Assembly (NCBI GenBank): GCA_016191785.1
Contig: JACPVJ010000184.1
Location: forward strand, 62,001-126,000
From: Myxococcales bacterium
GTDB taxonomy: Bacteria > Myxococcota_A > Polyangia > Polyangiales > Polyangiaceae
Length of the DNA stretch: 64,000 bases
Direction: 5' to 3'
The notes under the pieces were generated by a model, which was given only the letters and a program-made list of their open reading frames with translations, was not told where the DNA came from and did no database searches. The translations under genes and the position numbers were made by a program. Positions 53,359 to 60,745 of this stretch are shown here, one piece after another (position 1 is the first letter of the stretch; each line of letters starts with the position of its first letter).

Positions 53359-54594
53359 CTAGTAAACGAAGCCGAGCGCGAGCCCGACGGAGTTTTCAGC
53401 GTTGAGCTCGGACGAGCCGAGCTTTCGGTGAGTGACGCCGAGCTTGGTCACCACCGCATCGCGGTACGTGTAGCCGACGCCGGTCGCGTAGATCAGGCGC
53501 TCGAAGCGCGGATTGTCGAAGCGACCGCTGCCCGTCTCGAACATCGTGTCGTAGTGCTCCACGCGCACGAAGGTCTCCAGCCGATGAGCCGCCTCGAGCC
53601 CGAGCGCTGGCGCGGCGTTGGCGCCGAGCTCGAACCAAGCGGCGAGGGCTTGATCGGCCACCGGCGAGCGCAGCACCTGGAGGTTGTTCGAGAGCCGGGA
53701 GTTCTTCTCGGTGATGGCCCCGGCGTTCTTCAGGTTGCCCCAGATCAGGCAGCCCCGCGCGCGGAGCGGCTCGAGGTCGAGCGCGCCGTGGGCGTCGACG
53801 ATCACGAGGGGCGCATCGATCCCCTTCATGTCCGGCTTGGGCCGGTTTCCCGTGGTGTTGCCCCAGTACGCCGAGGCGCCCAGCATCAAGCCCTTCACCC
53901 CGACGAAGTCGGCGCGACCGACCACCGCCAGGTCGTTGGCGCGGGTCTCTTCGAAGCGCGTCTGGTGCCCGGAAGCGACCCAGCGCTGGGAGCTGAAGCC
54001 CGTCGAGTCGAGGCCGTTCACGACCTGCGCACGCAGCTCGACGGCACCGAGCTTGGCCGTCCCCGCGACGCCGATCTCGTCCCAGACCGCCGGCAGCACC
54101 GTGGTCTCGGACTCGGGTCGGGCCAGGCCCAGATACTGCGTGGGCCGATAGAAGAACGACAGCATGCCCACTGCGACGTAGAACCGCCCGGCCTTGAGCG
54201 AGAACCGCTTGCCGAACTTCTTCTCGAGGTAGAGCTCTTCCAGCACCACCTCGCCACCGCGCTCGACCTCGGTCTCGTATTCCCCGAACTCTTCGTACTC
54301 GAGCTCCATCGCGGCTCCCGTGCCGCCGTGCTCGAGCTCGATCTCGCTCTCGAACTCGAACTCGCCGGGCAGCTCGCCCTCGATCCCGAGCACGAAGCGC
54401 GTCGTGTCGAACACGTTGCGCGGCTCTTTCGCCGAGCCGTGCGCGCCCGTCGGGTCGGGTCCGAAGTCGTGGTGACTCAGGTGGATCTCACCGTAGCCGC
54501 CGAGCTCGATGCGGCGGTCGTCTTCCGCGCGCGCGGGGGCCGGTGCGAGCGCGAGCGCGAGGGTGGTGACCAGCAGGGGGCGAACCCGAGCCAT
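53359..54594 (-). CDS. Outer-membrane porin, Fur-box controlled
   Basis: This is a 411-residue protein. The signal peptide (LLVTTLALALAPAPARA) ends near AED. The rest is an alternating-strand barrel with regular aromatic girdles (IELGGYGEIHLSHHDFG at the N-terminus; a C-terminal strand ending GLALGFVY with terminal Tyr). An acidic Glu-rich loop (ELEYEEFGEYETEVERGGE) is a likely metal-binding gate, fitting iron uptake. The ATG at 54594 lies inside the Fur box, and no ribosome site precedes it. A TTGACG box at 54626-54631 would start transcription close to the ATG, so the message may be leaderless. An alternative ATG is at 54612. Confidence 0.82.
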   Translation of the reverse strand: MARVRPLLVTTLALALAPAPARAEDDRRIELGGYGEIHLSHHDFGPDPTGAHGSAKEPRNVFDTTRFVLGIEGELPGEFEFESEIELEHGGTGAAMELEYEEFGEYETEVERGGEVVLEELYLEKKFGKRFSLKAGRFYVAVGMLSFFYRPTQYLGLARPESETTVLPAVWDEIGVAGTAKLGAVELRAQVVNGLDSTGFSSQRWVASGHQTRFEETRANDLAVVGRADFVGVKGLMLGASAYWGNTTGNRPKPDMKGIDAPLVIVDAHGALDLEPLRARGCLIWGNLKNAGAITEKNSRLSNNLQVLRSPVADQALAAWFELGANAAPALGLEAAHRLETFVRVEHYDTMFETGSGRFDNPRFERLIYATGVGYTYRDAVVTKLGVTHRKLGSSELNAENSVGLALGFVY

Positions 54595-54615
54595 AATGAA
54601 AATGATTTTCATTAT
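54593..54615. promoter_or_regulatory. Fur box (perfect inverted repeat)
   Basis: ATAATGAAAAT and ATTTTCATTAT form a perfect 11-bp inverted repeat around one base, close to the classical Fur consensus GATAATGATAATCATTATC. It covers the start codon and presumed -10 region of the porin gene, so binding of Fur with iron should block the whole porin-imelysin-heme operon. This is the most AT-rich site in its neighbourhood. Confidence 0.85.
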
Positions 54616-54662
54616 CAGGAGGCGGCGTCAAGCTCCGTGGGGATCCGTGGGGTTTCCTTGGA

Positions 54663-55808
54663 TCAGATGGCCCGGAGCTCGGCCACGCCGCCGGCGTCCA
54701 CGGACACGAACCGCCGCCTCGGCCCGTCCGGAAAGGCGAACGAGCCGGGGTTCAGAGCACCGCTCTGCTCGGTGACCCGGTGCGAGTGGCCGAAGACCAC
54801 CCAGCGCGCACCCGTCAGCTCGCGGATCCGGGTCGCCGCGTCGTCCAGACGCCGCTCGAGCAGGCCGCGATAGCGATTCGTCCCTCGCGAGATGGACCAC
54901 CCGAGGTAGCCCGCGCCCAGCGCCGCCGCTCCGGCGCCTGCCGTCGAGCCGAGCGCGGCGGCGCCGAGCGCGCCGAGCACGATCAGCGTGGCCAGCGAGC
55001 GATCGAGGTACAGGCGCTGGAATGTCGCACCGCGATCGTGGTGGGTCGCGACGCGCGATGCGAGCGCGAGGGCGTGGAGCGCGTCGGCGTCCACTCCCGT
55101 GCGACGCGCGAGCTCGGCGATTGCACGAGCGCCGACCGCGCGCTCTTCGTCGATGCCGGCTTGACGCCCGGCCTCGCGCGTCAGCGCAGCGGCCGTCGCG
55201 AAATAGTGGAGCACCTTCAGAGGGGCCCGCACCCCGTACAATCGGAAGGTCTTCAGAAGTCCGTCGAGCGGCGTGGTCTCGTCGCCGTGCGCAAAGTCCC
55301 ATACCCCAGCTCTCGAAACGAAGCGCCGCGTCAGCGCGACACCCAAGGGTTCGGTCGCGAGACTCCACGGCGCCAGCGGGTGGGTCGGAGCGTTGTCGGG
55401 ATCGTACAGGTGCCCGTGCTCGATGTGCACGGGGCCGCGACGCAGGAACCAGGGGGCGACCTCGACCCGGCCGCCGAGCACCTGGCAGAGCGCGGCCGTC
55501 ACATCGGGGCTGGCCACCGCGGCGTCGTGATTCCCGGCCAACACACTCAGGCGCCCGCCGCGCTCCACGTGCTGCCCCAGCGCCTCACGCGCCTCGGGGT
55601 GGGCAGCCAGGATGTGGGTCACGCTCTGGGCCGCGGGGCGATCGGCTGGGTCGCTGGACAGATCGAAGGTGTCGCCGTTCAGCACGATTTCGTAGCCGGA
55701 ATGTGCCTCGACCAGCCCCGCGAGGGCCTCGCTCACCGAGCGAGGGGACGCCTCCGACAGGTGCACGTCGCCCACGATGCACAGCGGGGGGGCGAGGCGC
55801 TCCGGCAT
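54663..55808 (-). CDS. Calcineurin-like metallophosphoesterase
   Basis: This is a 381-residue protein. Metal-binding motifs: CIVGDVHLSEAS, VLNGDTFDL, VLAGNHDAAV, IEHGHLYDP and FGHSHRVT, in the order of the LpxH-like/UDP-2,3-diacylglucosamine hydrolase branch. An inserted helical region (~180-310) contains a hydrophobic hairpin (LIVLGALGAAALG, GAGAAALGAGYLG), which may dock it to the membrane. The substrate is unknown; lipid A precursor or another phospho-lipid fits a membrane-attached enzyme. The gene ends ~47 bases from the porin operon control region and is divergent from the radical SAM gene. Confidence 0.82.
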   Translation of the reverse strand: MPERLAPPLCIVGDVHLSEASPRSVSEALAGLVEAHSGYEIVLNGDTFDLSSDPADRPAAQSVTHILAAHPEAREALGQHVERGGRLSVLAGNHDAAVASPDVTAALCQVLGGRVEVAPWFLRRGPVHIEHGHLYDPDNAPTHPLAPWSLATEPLGVALTRRFVSRAGVWDFAHGDETTPLDGLLKTFRLYGVRAPLKVLHYFATAAALTREAGRQAGIDEERAVGARAIAELARRTGVDADALHALALASRVATHHDRGATFQRLYLDRSLATLIVLGALGAAALGSTAGAGAAALGAGYLGWSISRGTNRYRGLLERRLDDAATRIRELTGARWVVFGHSHRVTEQSGALNPGSFAFPDGPRRRFVSVDAGGVAELRAI

Positions 55809-55850
55809 GGCCGCGGACGTTAGCCTACTCTGCTATCCTCGCGCGCTCCG

Positions 55851-57704
55851 ATGACGCACCCGCTTCGCCGTCGCGCCGCCGCATTCGCAACGACCGCCGC
55901 AAGCGCGCTTTGGCCACTGGTCCAGGCTTACAACCGGCGGGCTCGTGCCCCGTCGGTGGCGCCGGCCTGGGCACCAGCGCCGCTCTTGCGCAAGGGCCAG
56001 CGCTCGTTCCCCGAGCTCGGCATTCCCCGGCGCACCGACTCGCTCTGTCCGACCTGCGTCAAGGAAGTGCGCAGAGACGTGCTCGGCGGGAAGAAGCCCT
56101 TGGACGTGCTCCACCGCCACCCCGGCGAGATCCGCGCCGACCTGGTGGAGCGTGACGGCGGGGTCTGGATGCTCAAAGAGTGCCCGAAGCACGGCCGCTT
56201 CGAAGAGCTGATCAGCATCGACGCCGAGTTCTTGCGTCGCATCGAGAGCCTGTTCCCGGGTCGCGACTTCCTGGCGCCGAAGACCAGCCTGCGTGACCAC
56301 GGAAGCTCGAGCGTGAAGTACGGGCGCGGCGCGGTGCTCACCGTCGATCTGACCAACCGCTGCAACATGATGTGCGAGCCGTGCTTCATGGACGCAAATC
56401 AGGTGGGCTACGTGCACGAGCTCTCGTACGACGACGTGCGTCGCATCTTGGACGACGCGCTGAGCGTGAAGCCCAAGCGACAGCTCAGCGTGCAGTTCTC
56501 GGGTGGGGAGCCCACGCTGCACCCGGCCTTCCTCGACAGCGTGCGCTACGCCCGCGACCTCGGTTACTTCTGCGTGCAGTGTGCCACCAACGGCCTTCGC
56601 TTCGCGCAAGATCCGGCCTTCTGCCGCGCCGCCAAGGCGGCGGGACTGCGCCTGGCCTACCTGCAGTTCGACGGCATCGGCAACGAGGTCAACGCCCACC
56701 GCAAGATCTCGAACCTGTACGACGTGAAGCTCTCCGCCATCGAGAACCTGGCCGCCGCGGGCATCGACGTCGTGCTGGTGGTCACGGTGATCCGTGGCGT
56801 CAACGACGGCGAGGTCGGGCGCGTCGTGCGCTTTGCCATCGACAACGCGGACAAGGTCACGGTGGTGTCGTTCCAGCCCGTGAGCTTCACCGGGCGCGAC
56901 GAAGACGTGAGCGACAGGGCGCGCGCCGCCCAGCGCTACACGCTCAGTCACCTGGCGCACGATCTTCGTGCCCAGCTAGGGGTGACCGAGCCGCTGCGCG
57001 ACTGGTTCCCGCTCTCGGCGATGAACCCGTTCAGCGACGTGGTGGATCTGACGCTGGGCAGCCAGGCCGAGTTTGGCTCGCTCAAGTGCGGCTGCCACCC
57101 GAACTGTGGGATCGGCACGGTGCTCTTGGTGAACAAGCGCACCAAACAGATGGTGCCGGTGGCCGACCTGGTCGACCTGCCGCAGTTGCTCCGCGATCTC
57201 ACTGCCATCGCCGACGCCGGGCTGGGCAAGAAGCGCACCCTGGGCCAGGTCGCGCTGGCGCTCTTGCGAAACTTCCGGCCCGAGCGCGCGCCCGAAGGCT
57301 ACGATCTGGCGACCCTGATCCGCCAGGTGATGAGCCAGATGGGGGCGAAAGGGCGGCGCATCGGCGAGAGCGAGGGGGACGCCCGTGAGTTCGAGTGGCG
57401 CTTCTTGTTCGTCGCCGGCATGCACTTCCAAGATCTCTTCAACTACGACTTTCGCCGCACCGAGATGTGCATCATCCCCTACGGCACCCAGCTCGGAGAG
57501 ATCTCGTTCTGCGCCTACAACACCGGGGTGGGCTGGCGGCAGATCGTCGAGAAGATGTACCGCACGGCCAGCGTGGCCGAGTGGTTCCGCACGCACGGCA
57601 AGCACCCGGTCTACGCCAAGAACCAGCCGCTGCCGTTGCCGGCGGCGGTCGTGCCCCGGGCCGAATCGGCCGACGGGCGCGCCCGGCTCCGAATCCTCCA
57701 CTGA
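55851..57704 (+). CDS. Radical SAM protein, Tes/MJ0619-like
   Basis: This is a 617-residue protein. An N-terminal zinc-like/RubR module (LCPTCVKEV, KECPKHGRFEELI at ~65-115) is the opening seen in the tetraether lipid synthase (Tes)/MJ0619 group. The radical SAM motif is Cys171-x3-Cys175-x2-Cys178 (CNMMCEPC), followed by FSGGEPTLHPAFL. Further cysteine groups (KCGCHPNCG near 420, MCIIPYGTQLGEISFC near 550) would hold auxiliary clusters. Tes-type enzymes join hydrocarbon tails of two lipids, so membrane-lipid cross-linking is possible. Similarity is from recalled layout and the motif set, not a search. NnrS, a lipase and an exporter follow, but not clearly in one operon. Confidence 0.72.
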   Translation: MTHPLRRRAAAFATTAASALWPLVQAYNRRARAPSVAPAWAPAPLLRKGQRSFPELGIPRRTDSLCPTCVKEVRRDVLGGKKPLDVLHRHPGEIRADLVERDGGVWMLKECPKHGRFEELISIDAEFLRRIESLFPGRDFLAPKTSLRDHGSSSVKYGRGAVLTVDLTNRCNMMCEPCFMDANQVGYVHELSYDDVRRILDDALSVKPKRQLSVQFSGGEPTLHPAFLDSVRYARDLGYFCVQCATNGLRFAQDPAFCRAAKAAGLRLAYLQFDGIGNEVNAHRKISNLYDVKLSAIENLAAAGIDVVLVVTVIRGVNDGEVGRVVRFAIDNADKVTVVSFQPVSFTGRDEDVSDRARAAQRYTLSHLAHDLRAQLGVTEPLRDWFPLSAMNPFSDVVDLTLGSQAEFGSLKCGCHPNCGIGTVLLVNKRTKQMVPVADLVDLPQLLRDLTAIADAGLGKKRTLGQVALALLRNFRPERAPEGYDLATLIRQVMSQMGAKGRRIGESEGDAREFEWRFLFVAGMHFQDLFNYDFRRTEMCIIPYGTQLGEISFCAYNTGVGWRQIVEKMYRTASVAEWFRTHGKHPVYAKNQPLPLPAAVVPRAESADGRARLRILH

Positions 57705-57749
57705 GCCCCGTCAGGCACAGGGCTTGGCTCGGCGGCGCCCGAGCGCTAC

Positions 57750-58967
57750 ATGCGGCCCGTGGTTCAACGTTCTTTGCTGCAGGCGGGCGAGCCGGCCGCG
57801 CAGGTGGTCAAGCCCGCGATCTTGGGCAAGGGCTTCCGCCCGTTCTTCCTGCTCGCGGGCTTGCAGGTCGCCCTCTTGATGCCGCTCTGGCTCTTGATGC
57901 TCGGCGGAGCGAAGGCCCCGCCCGCGTATCTTGGGGGCCCCTTCTGGCACGCCCACGAGATGATCTTCGGCTTCGCGCTGGCGGTGATCGCGGGCTTCTT
58001 GCTCACCGCCATCGGGAACTGGACTTCGCGCGAGACCGCGACCGGTGGACTCCTGGCTGCGCTGGCCGCGCTCTGGCTCGTGGGCCGCTTGGCGGTGCTC
58101 TTCGCCGACCATCTCCCCCGCCCGCTGCCGGCGGTGCTCGACCTGGCGTTCTTGCCCGTGCTGGCCGTGGTCTGCGCGCGACCCATGGTCGCCACCCAGA
58201 ACAAGCGGAACTACCAGTTCGTCGTCATGCTGGCGCTGCTCTTCGCCGGCAACTTGGGCATGCACCTGGGCGCGCTCGGTGTGTGGGCCGAGGGCTCGCG
58301 CAAGGGCGCCTGGCTCGCGGTCTATGTCGTGATCGCGATGATCGTGGTGATGACCGCCCGGGTCGTGCCGATGTTCACCCGCAACGCGACCGGTCAGAAG
58401 AGCATCCGCAACCTGCCCAAGCTGGACGCGGTCGCGGCGGGCGGGGTGGTGCTCGCTTCGTTGGCAGATCTGGCAACGCTCGACGAGCGGCTGGTCGCCG
58501 CGCTGTGCGTGGCCACCGGCCTGGTCGTGCTCGCGCGCATGGCGCCCTGGGGTACGCGCTACACCTGGAACAACTCACTCCTGTGGATCTTGCACGTCGG
58601 TCACGCCTTCGTGGGTCTGGGCTTTCTGTTGCGCGGGGCCGCTTGGTTCACGCCGGCCCTGCCGGCGACGGCGGCCCTGCACGCGTTCACCGCCGGCGCC
58701 ATCGGCTGCCTCACGCTGGGCATGATGGCTCGCGTGTCGCTCGGGCACAGTGGGCGAATGCTGGCGGTGAAGCCGATCGTCGCGGTGGCGTTCGGCGCCG
58801 TGGTGCTCGCGGCGCTGCTGCGCGTCTTCGGTCCGCTCGGCGGAAACGTCGCCTACCGGCACTCGATGAACACCGCCGGCGGGCTGTTCGCGCTCGGGTT
58901 CCTGGTGTTCGTCGTGGTCTACACACCGATCTTGCTCGCGCCGCGGGTCGACGGCAAACCGGGGTGA
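57750..58967 (+). CDS. NnrS family membrane protein
   Basis: This is a 405-residue protein with about twelve membrane helices. The family opening is clear: FRPFFLLAGLQVALLMPLWL and WHAHEMIFGFALAVIAGFLLTA with the HxHE heme/copper-type ligands; later RVVPMFTRNATG and HSMNTAGGLFALGF. NnrS is linked to protection from nitric oxide and to nitrite/NO respiration. No nitrite or NO reductase genes are in the window. It is separated from the radical SAM gene by 45 bases and overlaps the patatin gene's GTG alternative by GTGA. Confidence 0.9.
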   Translation: MRPVVQRSLLQAGEPAAQVVKPAILGKGFRPFFLLAGLQVALLMPLWLLMLGGAKAPPAYLGGPFWHAHEMIFGFALAVIAGFLLTAIGNWTSRETATGGLLAALAALWLVGRLAVLFADHLPRPLPAVLDLAFLPVLAVVCARPMVATQNKRNYQFVVMLALLFAGNLGMHLGALGVWAEGSRKGAWLAVYVVIAMIVVMTARVVPMFTRNATGQKSIRNLPKLDAVAAGGVVLASLADLATLDERLVAALCVATGLVVLARMAPWGTRYTWNNSLLWILHVGHAFVGLGFLLRGAAWFTPALPATAALHAFTAGAIGCLTLGMMARVSLGHSGRMLAVKPIVAVAFGAVVLAALLRVFGPLGGNVAYRHSMNTAGGLFALGFLVFVVVYTPILLAPRVDGKPG

Positions 58968-58972
58968 AGTCG

Positions 58973-59731
58973 ATGTCGACCCTGCGCGCGTGGCTCTCCG
59001 AGGCCCCGTTCACCCTCGCGATGTCCAGCGGGTTCTTCGGGTTCTTCGCCCACACCGGCATGCTCGCGGCGCTGGAAGAGGCCGGGCTCGTGCCCGACGG
59101 CGTCGCCGGATCGAGCGCGGGCGCGCTGGTCGCCGGGCTCTGGGCGGCGGGGCTCGACGCGCCGGTGCTCGACCGCGAGCTCACGCGCCTGCGTCGCGCC
59201 GACTTCTGGGACCCGTCCCCCGGCCTGGGTCTGCTCCGCGGGCGGCGCTTCCGCGCGCGCATCGAGTCGCTCTTGCCCGTGAGGGATTTCGCGGCCTGCC
59301 GGGTGCCCGTGGCCGTTTCGGTGTTCGATGTGCTGTCGCGCTCGACACGGGTGCTTCGCGACGGCGAGCTGGCACCCGCGATCCAGGCCAGCTGCACGGT
59401 CCCCGGCTTGTTCCATCCGGCGTGGCACGGCGGTCGGCCGCTGCTCGACGGCGGCATCTTGGATCGACCGGGGCTCGACGGCGTGGCGGCCGGTCGGCGC
59501 GTGTTGCACAACCACCTCGCGTCGCGCTCTCCCTGGCGCAGCACGCGCGACCCGAGCCTGGTGCCGCCGAGGCGCTCGGGCCTGGTGGCGCTGGTCGTGG
59601 ACGACCTGCCGCGCTCCGGGCCGTTCTCACTGAGCGCCGGCGTGCGAGCACTGGGTGCGGCGCGTCGCGCGACCCGGCTCGCCCTGGACCGACCGATCCA
59701 GGACGCCGTCGTGCGGCTGAGCGCGCGCTAG
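58973..59731 (+). CDS. Patatin-like phospholipase
   Basis: This is a 252-residue protein. GSSAGALVAGLWAAG has the nucleophile serine in GxSxG; LDGGILDRPG has the DGG/DGA aspartate, completing the Ser-Asp dyad. GFFGFFAHTGMLAALEEAG is the glycine-rich oxyanion segment. It hydrolyses lipid esters in the cytoplasm or membrane. The start at ATG 58973 is preferred, but the GTG at 58964 overlaps the NnrS stop as GTGA. Gene order (radical SAM, NnrS, lipase, exporter) hints at lipid remodelling. Confidence 0.82.
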   Translation: MSTLRAWLSEAPFTLAMSSGFFGFFAHTGMLAALEEAGLVPDGVAGSSAGALVAGLWAAGLDAPVLDRELTRLRRADFWDPSPGLGLLRGRRFRARIESLLPVRDFAACRVPVAVSVFDVLSRSTRVLRDGELAPAIQASCTVPGLFHPAWHGGRPLLDGGILDRPGLDGVAAGRRVLHNHLASRSPWRSTRDPSLVPPRRSGLVALVVDDLPRSGPFSLSAGVRALGAARRATRLALDRPIQDAVVRLSAR

Positions 59732-59733
59732 TC

Positions 59734-60351
59734 ATGTTCGCCGTTGCCCTGATCGCGGGCCTGGTCCTCGGATTCGCCGGTTCGATCCCCGCGGCCGGGC
59801 CACTTCTGCTCTTGGTGGTGGCCAGCGGTCTCGAGGGGCGGCGCCGCCAGGCGCTCTCGCTCGCCGCCGGCGGGGCCCTGGCCGAGAGTGCATACGTCGC
59901 GCTCGCGTTCTGGGGCGTGTCGGGGATCGTGGCGCGCCATCCCCAGCTCGAGCTCGGGATGCACTTCGTCGGCGCGGCCCTCCTGTTGGTGCTCGGGGCG
60001 CTCTTGCTCCGCCGGCGCCGTGGCCCGGTCCGTGCCGAGTCGGGGGCTCGGGGCTTCGTCGCGGGGTTCGTGATCGTCGCCACCAACCCCGGCTTCGTGG
60101 TGACCTGGAGCGCGGTGGCGACGGTGGTTCACGCGAGCGGTCTCCCCGCTCTCGGCGCCGACCGGGTCCCGTGGCTGGCCGCCGGCGCCTTCGCGGGGAT
60201 CGTGCTCTGGTTCGTGCTCGTGGCCGCGCTCTCGGCGCGGCATCGCGAGCGGCTCACCAAGAACAAGATCGCCAAGATCGTGCGGGGGCTGGGCGTGGTG
60301 CTGCTCGTGCTCGGGGCGCTGATGACGTTCTCGGCCTTCCGTCGGCTGTGA
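59734..60351 (+). CDS. LysE-family exporter
   Basis: This is a 205-residue protein with about five or six membrane helices (FAVALIAGLVLGFAGSIPAAGPLLLLVV at the start, GFVAGFVIVATNPGFVVTWSAVAT with the conserved NP turn in the middle, and VVLLVLGALMTFSAF at the end). The size and layout match the LysE/RhtB amino-acid exporters. Its substrate is unknown. It begins 2 bases after the patatin stop, so the two are probably co-transcribed. Confidence 0.82.
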   Translation: MFAVALIAGLVLGFAGSIPAAGPLLLLVVASGLEGRRRQALSLAAGGALAESAYVALAFWGVSGIVARHPQLELGMHFVGAALLLVLGALLLRRRRGPVRAESGARGFVAGFVIVATNPGFVVTWSAVATVVHASGLPALGADRVPWLAAGAFAGIVLWFVLVAALSARHRERLTKNKIAKIVRGLGVVLLVLGALMTFSAFRRL

Positions 60352-60367
60352 GCTAGACTCGTGCCTC

Positions 60368-60745
60368 GTGCTTCGCCAGGACTACATCGGGCGGTTGATT
60401 CAGCAGCTCACCGAGGCGCTGGCGCGCGCCGTGAAGCTGGCTCGGGAGTCGAAGGTCGACGAAGCCGAGGCCGAGATCGCATCGGCCGAGCTCTCGCTGG
60501 CGCTGCCGCGTGGCATCGAGCTGTTCGATGCCCGCTCGGCGGCAATGGTCATCGGCGGCGGGGACAAGGTGGTCCTCGCGGCGCTGGTGCTCGAGCACCG
60601 GGCGCTCGTCTCGGGCGCCCGCGGCGACGCGGCCAAAGCCCGCCGGCAGCGCGCTCGCGCCCGCGACCTGCTCGATCACGCGAAGCCTCACGAGCTTTTG
60701 GCCGAGGCCGGCGAGCTTCGCGCCCGACTCACTTCTTCCCCGTGA
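60368..60745 (+). CDS. Small helical protein of unknown function
   Basis: This is a 125-residue protein starting with a GTG. It is almost entirely helical and charged (LIQQLTEALARAVKLARESK, AAKARRQRARARDLLDHAK), reads as one or two TPR-like hairpins, and lacks a signal peptide. No family is recognised. It follows the exporter by 16 bases and its 3' end overlaps the convergent lipoprotein gene by 17 bases. Confidence 0.6.
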   Translation: MLRQDYIGRLIQQLTEALARAVKLARESKVDEAEAEIASAELSLALPRGIELFDARSAAMVIGGGDKVVLAALVLEHRALVSGARGDAAKARRQRARARDLLDHAKPHELLAEAGELRARLTSSP

